Assembly (NCBI RefSeq): GCF_021155775.2
Contig: NC_060232.1
Location: 10,514,251-10,578,250, forward strand
Direction of reading: 5' to 3'
Origin: Neodiprion pinetum
Lineage: Eukaryota > Arthropoda > Insecta > Hymenoptera > Diprionidae
Length of the DNA: 64,000 bases
Numbering within the stretch: the first letter of the stretch is position 1; the number at the start of each line of letters is the position of its first letter. Made by a program: the position numbers and the translations under genes. This document shows, piece by piece, positions 1-11,144 of this stretch. The notes beneath the pieces are model-generated. The model was not told the DNA's origin. It saw nothing but the letters and a program-made list of their open reading frames with translations, and made no database searches.

Positions 1-487
1 GATACACGGTTCGGTTCTTTATTCGCCCAAATCGTCTCTCTCTCTCCTAAATAACTGCAGGGATACACGTATGTTCGTCTCCGTTATGCCCGGGCCAATA
101 TCGACAAAGCACCGGTATAAATCCGGTTATCATTTTCTTTTATACCTTATTGGTATAATATCGAGATCACGACGAAACGCGTCATTTCACGACAGTTTCA
201 CCCGATCCACGAAGACGTAAAACCAACTGCATGGACGGGTAACCGATGAAAGTATAAACAAAATCCAACTACGCGAACAAAGAAGTTCACTTTTTATAGC
301 TACGAGAGAATTTTAGTAAATTAAATGGTTCCCATTGCGATAATGGTTAGAATATTTTCGGAATTACGCAAAAATTTCGTGTGTAAAGTAACTATGTATT
401 TACTGTGATGACGTAGTTGGCGATGATAAGTCAGTTTGTTTGTTTAATTATTTTTTTTTTTTTTAACCAATCCAGGTCTTGTTGATA
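1..487. other. no feature recognised
   Basis: AT-rich DNA with a T-run at 450-464. No frame resembles a known protein, and I see no structured RNA. Confidence 0.6.
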
Positions 488-600
488 TCGATTTATCGTT
501 GCGAATTATAGCTGTGATTACAAGAAAATATAGATCGAGTGACCATAATTAAAAAGAACAGTAACAAATGTAAATTAGATTTTCCGATTACGGCTACAAA
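488..600 (+). repeat. interspersed repeat family 1, partial copy C
   Basis: The blocks ACAAGAAAATATAG, AAAAAGAACAGTAAC, ATTAGATTTTCCG and GGCTACAAAACTA occur in the same order and spacing as the middle of copy B. Only this central part is recognisable; the right side is replaced by an A-rich tract at 604-640. It is in the same orientation as copy B. Confidence 0.6.
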
Positions 601-1382
601 ACTAGAAGAGAAAAAAAAAAAAAACAAAAAGAAACAAAAGGTGTATCCTGATAAAATAATTTTGCCTCCAATCTGAATTGCAATTTCCCAAATTTTACTG
701 AATTTAATTTTTGTCAAAATGTGCAGGATCCAGAATTTTTGAAAAAATCATTGTTATCCGCAATCTAAAATCTGAGTGATTGAATCTGAAGATCTTTTAC
801 TGGCAATAATCGAGGCTTAAGTGAGAAAAAGAAAAGAAGGTTTTACTCCAGTTTATAAATTTTCGATCAGCGATGAATAAAGAATTGTATTTCTTTTTCA
901 AAATTTAATAATCCCTCTGAAAATGTTTCGCACGACAGGCGAGAGGAATTAGAAATTTGGTTTTCGAGGTGCTTCAGAGGGCGTAATATTAACGGCTTGA
1001 ATTTTGATGGCCGGTCGTTAAAAGTTAAAGGCTGCAGAATCCGCAAGGCTTCTGTTCGTGGCGTGAGACGAGTTAACGCAGTTATAATGAGATTTTTAGG
1101 CTCAATCAGGAGGCGGAGAAACGCGGGTTCAAAGAGCTCGAAAGCCCAGCCCAAAGAAGCGGTAGAATGAAGACACGCATACCGAACTGATTTACACAGA
1201 GCGCAAACGATGTGTAGACTTGTCGTTCTACGCCGAACTCAACAAGTTCCTAGCATGGCGTAGACTCGATAAATTTATCTTTGATACAGCTTTCGAAATT
1301 CCTACCCCCTTTGTTGCAGCCTGACTGCAAAATAGTTAGGCCAAGGTCCGATGGAACAGAAAAATAGCTGAATGTGGAAACG
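601..1382. other. A-rich tract then anonymous DNA
   Basis: An A-rich stretch at 604-640 abuts repeat copy C. The GC-richer part at 960-1,160 has a 95-codon minus-strand frame with no family resemblance. Confidence 0.55.
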
Positions 1383-1777
1383 CACACTGAGAGAAATTTT
1401 TAGTCTCTAGGTATTTTCATTTTTTAACACAACCGAAAAATATAGTTCTAGGTAGAAAATGAAAATTAGTTTTCTAGCTGTTACCGGGAAGTCTAGTATC
1501 CGTTACTGTTCTTTTTCATTACGATCACTGTCACTATATTTTCTTGTAACTGTTCCGAAAATTTAATGCTTGTGCAACAATAAAATGAATTTAAAGCCTT
1601 ATTTAACTAAAAAAGTAGAGTAAACCTGACAAACTGATTTTGCGTTGCAATTACCAAAAATGGATCGACGATAGCGCAAAATGGTTACGCGTACCTCGTT
1701 TTTCGTAATCCCATCAATATTCAAACAGTTCTTTTGACGATACCCGTCTTACTGAATTTTTCCAATTACTATATCAA
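1383..1777 (-). repeat. interspersed repeat family 1, copy A (inverted relative to copy B)
   Basis: This is the inverted partner of 56,622-57,024. It starts CACACTGAGAGAAATTTTTAG and carries the same ordered blocks through to the 'GTATCG...TTACT' end. Divergence is by scattered substitutions and small indels, which indicates old insertions rather than a recent segmental duplication. No protein is encoded. Confidence 0.75.
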
Positions 1778-2216
1778 ATGAAATTTCTGCTCAGTGCACA
1801 ATGTGAAGAAACGTAAAAGCTTATCATTCGTAAAAAATTATTATTCGTTGTAAAACGAGCTTCTGTGTTCTCTCTTGAACGTATCACGCAATCTACAAAC
1901 CTGTCGTGAGTTCAGCGGCGTTACGGGTGGAAAAAAAAATTCCATCTTTTACGGGGTGTACAAATTTTCTCACCAATTCGAAAGCTCGACGATATTCATG
2001 TATCAAATCTTGTATCTCTCAGAGTTCGATGAAGTAGAATAAAAAAAAATTCCTCCAAGTCCGGGGCCTGCGAAGAGAGTCATCCGGACGTACCCAGAAG
2101 TTGTTAACGAAACGCACGAGAGGATTAATTAATTATACGAGAAAGGACAGGTGCGTTGCCGTGTCGGGTGGCTTCCGGTTTTATTTCACTCGGTGGCACA
2201 TCTCGCGAGGCACCTG
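1778..2216. other. anonymous DNA grading into a GC-richer block
   Basis: Two short A-runs (1,930 and 2,041). Composition becomes GC-richer from about 2,060. No exon could be supported. Confidence 0.5.
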
Positions 2217-2295
2217 CCTTTCCTTTTCCCCTCCTCTCCTCTCCTTTCCTTTCCGTTCCTATTTTCTCCTTTCCTTTCCATTCCCCTTCTCTACG
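2217..2295 (+). repeat. polypyrimidine CCTTTCC-type tract
   Basis: About 75 bases that are almost pure C and T on this strand, with CTCCT and CCTTT words repeated. It is interrupted by single G and A bases. No coding content is claimed. Confidence 0.85.
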
Positions 2296-2447
2296 CGAAG
2301 GAACGAAGAGACGAAACCCGTCACACGTACGTCGCGTCGCGACGCTCCCGCAACGACGGGAAGACAACCACTTGTTGCTGTCCCGTCGTCGTCATCCCCC
2401 TTTCGACGGACAGAGAGTGGTATAATTAACCTGCGTGACCCCTCCTT

Positions 2448-2463
2448 CCCCCCCCCCCCCCCC
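2448..2463 (+). repeat. C16 homopolymer
   Basis: Sixteen consecutive C. With the G-run at 2,574-2,586 it brackets a GC-richer 130-bp segment. Length in an assembly is unreliable for such runs. Confidence 0.9.
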
Positions 2464-2600
2464 GCCGCGCTTCGTCGGAAATAGAACCTTCCTTCGATTG
2501 GAGGGGTCGAAACTCGTGTACCGTAACTGCAATTTTCCGATACCGCTGTTATCTTTTTCCCAATAATTAGGCTGGGGCGGGGGGGTGATATCGATCATTG

Positions 2601-3764
2601 ACGTAAAATTTTTGCGGTTAAAATTGTAGAGAATTAAGTTTTCGACAGGTTCAGTTTGTTACGGCTTTTGGCAAGATGTTGAAAACGGGCGAGTTATTTT
2701 ACAAAAACAAATTCCTCCATAAATTCAACATGTCGGATGAGGCCACTGCGGAATCTGGTCGAAATTTGGAATTTAGATCTGACGTTCTCTCCACCCAAAC
2801 AATGAGGAGAAGAAACTAGTGGTAGCGAAAAATTGTAATTTCAAACGTAGGTACATTAAAAATGAGACAGTGCAGACTGGATATCGAATTGTTGTATTAA
2901 AAATTTTGTCAAATCTCACGGGAAGTTGGCGCCTGCTTTTAAATTGCTGTCAACGTTGTCGGCCAGCTTCAGCTTGGATTATTCAAACGTTAAGACGCAA
3001 GAAAGTAACCTTTCGAATATCTTCTGTAGCAATGTTATTTGTAACGATGATTTGCAACAATCACGTTATAAGTGAACTCGAAGGAATCGTTATCCCGATT
3101 GTCTAATAGAAATCAATCAACGGGCAAGTAATTTGTAGAGAGTAAAAACATCGGAGCAATAATCTGACATTTCTAAAATTCTCAACGTCAATTTTTTATT
3201 ACAGACTGTGATTCTGAATGATTTTTCTCATGCTAAGACCTGATTCTTCCAAAAAATTTCACCCGTGTAGTTATCGAGTTCACTTTTACTTTTCAAACCC
3301 TACTTGTTATTTTAAAAAATTTTTTTTCTTTAAAACCTCCAAAGTAAAGTTTCTCAGAAACAATGACAAACTAATCACCGCATTTCCTCAATTTTGTTCT
3401 ATTAATTATCTACACCGATGAAAATTTGCGAGCTGTAAACTATATAAGATAACGTATAGATTGACGAAGGTAGGTTGTTAAAAGAAAAGGCATCGATTAT
3501 CGATTCTTTTCCTAACATCATATAACATGGCGGTCGTTTTTACACCGTAAAGTTGTACGCTTCAGCATATAACAAACCTAGAACCAGACCCTTTTTCTCT
3601 CGCAAAAGAATCATCAATCTTTTTCGAGTTTCACGGAATTCGCAGGAGTTAAAGTAAAGCGAGGTGGTAATCCTACCTTTGAATTTCGACAAGCGGAATT
3701 TATGCTAACGTGAAAAAACAAAAAAAAAACTGCCACAAATATTTAATCTGGTGTACATAGGTTA
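2601..3764. other. anonymous AT-rich DNA
   Basis: Open frames at 2,819-3,106 and 3,218-3,421 have AT-biased, non-family-like translations and no flanking splice signals worth reporting. Confidence 0.55.
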
Positions 3765-3990
3765 CTGCAATCTCATGTAATGTTTTGTAATCTTTTTTAC
3801 TCTTTGTAGTCTTGAGTATTCTCTGTTATCTTTTTGCAAAATCCGCGTAATATCAGGTAATCTTTGTAATCTTTGCAATCTCTGTAATATATTGTAATCC
3901 TGCTGCGATCTTTTCAATCAATATTTCTGGAATCCTTGTGATCATTGTAATCAAGTTGCAACCTTTGTAATTGTAATCAGTGTACGCCAT
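3765..3990 (+). repeat. degenerate minisatellite of TTTGTAATC-like words
   Basis: The motif TGTAATCTTTG / TGTAATCTCTG / TGTAATCCTG recurs more than ten times over about 225 bp with a period near 9-14 bases and substantial drift. There is no coding content. It is an old, decayed short-period tandem array. Confidence 0.65.
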
Positions 3991-6900
3991 ATTTGCGCAG
4001 TGATTAACCCCTCGAAATATTCCGACAACACATGAAAATCTATCTTACAAAAGAATCTTTCATTTGTATATAAATTGAATTAATTTTTTGTTACTTAAAA
4101 TTTGAGAACCAAAAAATCAGCTTTACGGGATTAGGAAAAATTTTCTTTACGAAAGAAACATTTACACAATTTAATCGACGTACGTCAAGTTACGGAGAAT
4201 TTATAATACCTGGGAGAAAAAAATAATGTTACAGTTGAAAGTAAATGGATAAATGAATAAATGGTAAGAAAGGCGAAGATGCTTTTAAAGGCGTTCGAAA
4301 CTCCCCTCAAGCCGTGTGGGAACCGGGGTGCCTGTTTTATTTGGCGGGAATGAATTTATGGCGAGGAGGAATAGTTAGCAACATAATCTTAAGTGAGACC
4401 TGACTCTTATTTGCGACACGAAACAACGTCTCAAGCGGCGTTGAGAGAAATTAATAAGTCAGTGGTTTTAACGAGCGTTTAACCCCTTAACTGCTCGTCT
4501 GCCAGGGCGATTCTCATTCGGGGCGCACCGCGCTTGTTTGCACTTTAATTTACGAACGTTGCCGCAATGTAAATTTAGCGAATTTTGTAACTAAATAGTT
4601 GCGGGCGGGGCGTCGCGACGCGACTCTCGGTTTCCGTTCGGCAAACGGCTGCAGAACTGGAAGTATTCGCTCTCCCTAAATTACGACGAGCCTCAGGGCG
4701 AAATGAAACTAACCGAAGTTTATATCGCGCTACGTACCTTATACTCTCTTGCCTCGGGGATTTGACGTCTGTTTTAGAAATATCGAACTGATACAGGCCA
4801 CCGCTAAATTCCTAACGATGCTCCTCCAACCTCCTCGTCGGCGCCGTCTCTTGATTCGCTGTTTCAGTTTTCGTATCAATAGATAAAAAGTTGAAAGATC
4901 GAGTCCAAGCCAGCTGTTTTGAAATTTTTTCAAACTTTACGCACGGAACTTCGATTTTTTCTATTATATATAGGTACGGAAATATTCATAAAATTCAAAA
5001 CTTAATCGTTGATTTTACGAATGTACGATATACCAAATATTTGAATAAATGACACAGAGAATATGTCATCTTCGAAACAGTCGGTTACTTGGTGATTTCA
5101 AAATTCGAAATATTTTTGCAAAAACCCTGTTTCAAACACTCGAAAAATAACTCTGAAACAAAACTGCGAATTGGTCTGAAGATTGTGAATTAATTTAAAA
5201 CAGTCGCATTTTATACTTCGTTTCAACAGAAGAGAAGAAGATAAATAAATAAATGACATCCGCAAATCTTCGAGACAGAACAACGAATATTAATTGTCAA
5301 ATACAAAGTTTACATATTCATTTTTATAAAAATAAAAGTTGTTTTTCGAACAAAGAAACGAAGTTGAAGAAAAATGATAAATGTGAGGAAAAAATAAAAA
5401 TTCAAAACTTTGACATCTGAGACGCCGACTTATAAAATCAAAGAATTACAATAATAATCAGAAGATAACGACGCCTGTTAGGCCATGGTTTATCCGCGCA
5501 TTTATCTCCCCAGGAAGGAACGAGACGTTTTCGTTGTGAGAGATCGCTGCGGGTGGTCGCGAAGAAATCATTTCATTTCGCGTGATTTTTTTCGAACCGC
5601 GTATTATCGTGCCCCGCGAGTTCGCGGACCCAACAATCACCTCCCTGCATTTTTACGGTTTGGAGGAGTATATGCGTACATACGTATTTATATGCATATA
5701 GATGGTATTAAAAAAAAAAAAGAATAAAACCAGCTCACAGTCAGCTCGTCTTGTATCGATCGTAACACAGCTTCGGCACGCCGCATACAATGCCACGAGA
5801 TGACCAGTTAAGTACTCATTAGTGAAGTTCGTTCTACTCGCAAGCACTGAATTACTTCTTCGTACTTTCAAGTCCGTGCTGAGTAAACTTTTACTGCAAA
5901 AGGTCAGGGTCGGTTGGAGGCAAGAGAGGCTCTGCTATTTTTACAGCGAAATCAAATCTGTCTTTCTTATCTCTCTTTCTCCTCGTTATTTTTTCACCCT
6001 CGAAGAATTATCCGAGTTTTACGTTCACTTTATGGTTTAATGAAGGATAACATCTACAGCTACGATTCGAACACGCGTCAAACTTTTCCGACCATTGGAT
6101 CAGAAAATTGATGAACTATTCGCGACGATTTCATTTTGATTAGTTCAATGGTGATTAAATTAGTAAATCGCTTTGAAATTCTATTCTGTAATAAATATGC
6201 ATGTGAAATTGTCAAAGTAATTGCCGCTTGGCTGCGAACAGCGGAAAGAATCTTCTCGAGAAGGACGAAACTTTTTATTAGTTTAAAAATGATCCCAACG
6301 CGATGTGTTCGCGGTTTTTTAGGTTTATTGTTACAGTACAATTAAATGATTCCACGAAATTTTGCGAACCTAGGATATAGCTATCGGTGTTAACTAATTA
6401 GTTTAATTAATCACGAGCCTTACGCTGCACGAATGTTTAATTTGACCTCGTGAAATATCGGGTTCGTCAAATTTTACCGACGGTTATGAGCGCCGTGGTG
6501 CAAATGAGAGTGCTTTTTGAACAAGCGGAAATAAAAACAGCTATTCAAGCATCCTCCTGCCGGTGTGTGACGATTGCTCGTGATTTTAATTCATCGTTAA
6601 TTAATACCCTCGAATCGGACGAATGCATTCAAACAGGCATTCACTGTACTCTTTAATTTTCACCGGTGCTTACAAATTTTCTGCCTAATTCCAGACGACA
6701 AAGAAAACATTGCCTTGTTGATTTCGTGCTTTGGAAATAATTTGTGCGAAATAAATACCTTTGGCAACAACGATGAGTAAAGCGACATTGTCATGATCCT
6801 GGAATGAAGCTACGAAGCGAATTTTTGGCCAACAATAAAAGCTCTGAAGAAATCCTGAGTACCCCGAGGATAAATATCTTTTTTATCGTTGACCAGTTTT

Positions 6901-8209
6901 TATAGACCAAAGATGAAGGATAAAAATCTGCGCTGCGAACGAGTTGCATCGCTGTATGATTTAGGGTGTTTTGAGTAGGTAACCAAAAGTCTCAAGGATC
7001 GTCCGTATAAATTTCGTATAAATCAGAGGCGCAGGAGGCGGCGGCTCGGTTCGACTCGGGGTAACAGTAGCGAGTTTAATCGGTTAAAAGCATTCGTGTT
7101 AAGAGGAGGAGGTCAAACGGTTTAATATTCAGTCTGTATAAAGTGAGAAGGAAAGGGATGATGAAAAACAACACGGTGAAACAGGAATAAATAGTGCCTC
7201 AGAAACGAAAAAGTAATTCGTCTCACGTACCTTTGGTGTAGATTTTAACCGAAAAATATTTCGCCAAAATTTACAATTCAATGTCGACTTCGAGTTCGCT
7301 GCTACAGCATACATGATGAATAAATTAATAGATTAATTATGTTAGTCGCCGCAGCTGGGTTGGAAAATTTTATTGAAAATCGTAACGGGGCGGCGGCTTT
7401 GCCGCCAGTATGTAAAATTAATTGCCTATAAAATGAAACTCCTATTTTACACAGGAAAGTTCGGAGACGCGGGAACTTTGTCCAATTACGGAGGATATTT
7501 TTAGCAATTTTGTTAATCGCTAGAAATTGATAGCTCTGCTTCCTGTTAATAGAATGGATGTATGCGAAATGGAAATGAAAAATGACTCCGAGGCACAGTA
7601 AGGGAATATTCATAAATCGGGATCTCACTAAATCAATCGGTGATGAAAATACCGTACTTCGATAATTTTGTATTGCCATTTGTTAAATTAATACCTGAAT
7701 AATGCATAGGCTTTCAATTTTGTACAGCGAAAGTGTTTCTCATGGATCGAACAGGTTTAAATTTTTATCGGAAAAGCTTTGTTACGTATTAAGTTTGAAG
7801 AAATTTTGTTATAGCACGATTTTATGTACACATAACGTGAAATTTACGTTCCTGAATTGCGTGTGTGTAATATGAGAAAAATAAAGAATGCATTATTTCG
7901 ATCAAATGTAACTCTCAATTTTTATAAATAATACTTTATTTCAATAAATGTATCGGATCGAACAGAGCATAAATTATCGAATTTTCACACGATAGATACA
8001 CGATATCTTATTGGAGGAATATATTTTAAAAATCTACCGGCAGTTTTCGAAGTAATTAATACAAGTTGATGAAATTCTGATTCTTTTCAGGATCAGAATT
8101 CTGAAAAAAGAGAACAAAATTTCTCTAAAACTTGTACGAATTGCGTTTTGTAAGTCCTTAGTTTTCTTCTGGCAAAAAATTTCGCTCAGATAATTTATAA
8201 GGATAATAA
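3991..8209. other. anonymous DNA, no gene recognised
   Basis: A modestly GC-richer segment lies at 4,300-4,720. A stretch of balanced composition at 5,460-5,660 has a TATATGCATATA word at its right end. TAATTAG/TTAATTAA homeodomain-like words occur at 6,390-6,420. No open frame shows a domain. Confidence 0.5.
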
Positions 8210-8575
8210 CAGGGGGGCCAAAAATTTTTGGGAAAAAAATTCCACAACATTTCCAGGTCTTCCAGGTCCTCAGCGCTAGTTTTCCCCGATATTTTCCCAG
8301 TTCTAGTAAGTTACTAAAATCTAATTTATATTCGGTTCAAATTCTATTCGAATTTAGGAAAAAAGTTGGTTTGAGCAAATTTGTTTTCTCGACGAAAAAA
8401 ACTAAACTTGTTACCTCAAAAAATCATTTACAATTCCGACGAGTAAAGGAGTGATATTTTCAGTTTTTCCGTGACCAAATTAAAAAGTCCCTGAAAATTT
8501 CATATTTTTCATGACCCCTTTTTAAATGCTCTGACATTTCCAGGTTTTCCAGGTTTTTCAGGTGTCTTGCCGACC
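8210..8575 (+). repeat. interspersed repeat family 2 ('GTGGCC' element), copy A
   Basis: This copy starts CAGGGGGGCCAAAAATTTTT and continues with GGGAAAAAAATTCC, a TTCCAGGT-rich segment, TTACCTCAAAAAATCATTT and GGAGTGATATTTTCAG. It ends in repeated CCAGGTTTT motifs. The order is the same as in 52,182-52,533. The right end is the approximate inverse of the left (CCTGG/CCAGG motifs), as in MITE-like elements. No frame is coded. Confidence 0.75.
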
Positions 8576-10730
8576 GGGATAAGAAGAAAGAAGTTCCGGT
8601 TATTAGACGGGACGCGGAAAGGTTCTCCTATTTCATGGGAGGCAGGCGATATCCGGCTTGGAAGCGTTACAAACGAGTCGTGACTTTTCTCCGAGGGTGT
8701 GTAAGGTTCGTGTAAGCGATACCGTGTCGCGTTTCGGTTTATGCCGCGCAGAAAACTGTGAGAAGGAAGAAGACGCGTTGATGATAAAGGATAATGCCGT
8801 GCTTGTCAAAATATAAGATATCGACGACATGCGCCTTCTCGACGGCGGCCGCATGTCCCTAAATACGTCCATTTGTTTGTTCCTCCGAAGAGGCTCGACT
8901 CCTCGGACACTCAAAGCTCTGAGGGTACCTGGAGCTCGACTCTGCTGGATGATTATTGTAGACAACCTCCTCGGTATTCGACTTCGCAGTTATTACGTCC
9001 GAGCACTTTAAGGATGAATGGGACCCACAGTCTGACTCAAAAGTTAGTAAAGGAGAAGCAATCGTTCAAGAAATGACCGGCAGGGCTATTTGCCTCGATG
9101 ACATAAGTGATCTCAAATAACACAAGCTAAGATAATTCATTGAACTCTGGAGTTTTATTGAACTGTTTTAAGTTACGTTCTATTTTTTATGTTATTTGAA
9201 CGTAGCTACCTGCTGAATGCAATCGATCCACAGAAGCAGGAAACTAATTGTTTTATAACGGATCTGTGGTATCATCTGGCATTTTGACTTTTTTTTTTTA
9301 ATGTAACCTATACAGTCTCAAAAAGAGTGATCTTTTAAGAATTTCCGAAAAAAATTCCGAGTGTAAATAATTAATAAATCATTCTTTATAACAATTATTG
9401 TAGCTAGGATACAAACGACCCCAGTGTGTCAAGTATGTGATCCTACAGAAGTGTGTTAAACAATGGTTAAGACTGTATGTCAGTTGAAAGACTGTTGAGC
9501 TTCAATGTTGTTTTTTAACTGCTTAAAAAGCTTCATTTTTTAACCAGTCGTGGAATCTTGTTTTACCGGTAAACGTTTTTTTATTTCAATCGCTTGTGTG
9601 GTTGGCTTAGGTCTTCTGGCCGGCGGTACCAACCTTTTGACCCCCTGTTCGCGTCACGAGGACATAAAAATAATGGATACTTCCGGTGCATTAGCCGCTA
9701 CCAGCGTGCCTGTTATGAGAAACTTTCAGAATTCCCAGAAAACGAACCTGCAGGAATACTATGAGTAGCTGGGAGGATGAAAAAGTGGAAGAAAATGTTT
9801 TACACGGTAATTAAACGTATATAGAAACAATAACTACTGTTCCTTGGATTTTCTTCACAGTTGCTTATATCGCGACTTGAATCTCTACTGTCAATTTGAC
9901 GCTATTCGAAGTCTGAATACTTTGGCCAGTCGTAATAAGTATTAGGAAGGTCATTTTTATTCTAGGTGCCAATTTACCAAAAACTTCATTCTCAGTTTCA
10001 TTTTGCGTTTTGCAATTTTGCTTCTGACCAACCGAGTGTTTCACACATACAGACACACACACGAACCCATACCGACTCCTACTGATAGCCGTACAAAGTG
10101 TTTTTTGATAATGTTGGCATTCTAAAGTAAATATGTGTTTTCCTGTGAAATCTGAGAACGCCGTCAAGCCATACAATTTATCAATTAACTATCATTACCG
10201 TTCACTTTTCAGTTAGCTACTTTACGAAGACTTTGTGGGACCGGAACGACGCTGACTGTAAAAAAGCGTATCTGGCTGGTATATTATTAATTTTCATAGA
10301 GCTTCACTTAATGGAAATATCGGCGTCTCGCTCATCGTGATTAGTCGAATATGTTTCAAGGCAGAAAAGAAAAAAAATAAAAAATAAAAATGTTACGACA
10401 AGTGAGAAAAAGTTGAACCTTTGTACTACCGGCGGTGAAATTCTTTTCTTACCGCGACGATAAAAACGACTTCCATTAATCTGGTCAGTGCCTCCATCGA
10501 AGGATGATCGAAATCACGCCCTGCACCGAGGACTTTTGGAACGCTGTATCATCCGCAGCCCCAAGGCCGCTCCGATAACGAGAGCCGACTGTATCATCTG
10601 CCAATATTTCTCCCAGCAGCAGAACCAGGCCGGGAAATAACGATCAAGGCACTTGTCGAGTGTTTCGGTTCTGTCGGCTGATAACTCTCAAGGAATACGG
10701 TGGTCCCTCCGCCTCCTCGTCTCAGTTTCA
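8576..10730. other. anonymous DNA, no gene supported
   Basis: The GC-richer part at 8,580-9,010 has overlapping frames on both strands and no recognisable product. A frame at 9,550-9,768 opens only at a GTG and begins with a hydrophobic stretch that could mimic a signal peptide; I do not call it. The part from 10,490 on is GC-richer. Confidence 0.45.
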
Positions 10731-10751
10731 CGCACGCACGCACGCACGCAG
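10731..10751 (+). repeat. (CGCA)n microsatellite
   Basis: Five perfect CGCA units lie in a GC-richer stretch. No gene was recognised nearby. Confidence 0.9.
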
Positions 10752-11110
10752 CGTTAGGGAGGCAGGCTAGCACAGCCCGACATAATAATATATTCGTCGT
10801 AAATTCTTTGGAGAGTCTCTCGAGGAGGGGCTGAGGTTCGTATATACCGATAGAAGTCTGTCGGTCCTGGGGTTACTACGCGGTAAGGAAAGTCTCGGCG
10901 CTGGCATAATCTCGGCGAAACGGTGTATGGGTACTATAGCCAAGGGGGAAGCAGAGGAGGAAGGAGAAGAAGAGGAACGGGGTGTATACCTTCAGCCAGA
11001 AACCGCAGTCAGCTCAAGGTCTCGCTTTCCTTCTCTCTCCATCTCTCTTCGGCAATATGCTTCCCAGATTTTTAATACCGGTTTGAGGTTTGACGACCGT
11101 GAACACTTCT

Positions 11111-11144
11111 CCTTCTTCTTCTTCTTCTTCTTCTTCATCATCTT
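11111..11144 (+). repeat. (CTT)n microsatellite
   Basis: About eight CTT triplets followed by CATCAT. The tract produces artificial acidic or polyphenylalanine open frames on the two strands, which I discount. Confidence 0.9.

Noticed and set aside
9550..9768. Frame with a hydrophobic start resembling a secreted protein
   Set aside because: Opens only at GTG, not ATG, in a eukaryote, and has no splice-site or family support.
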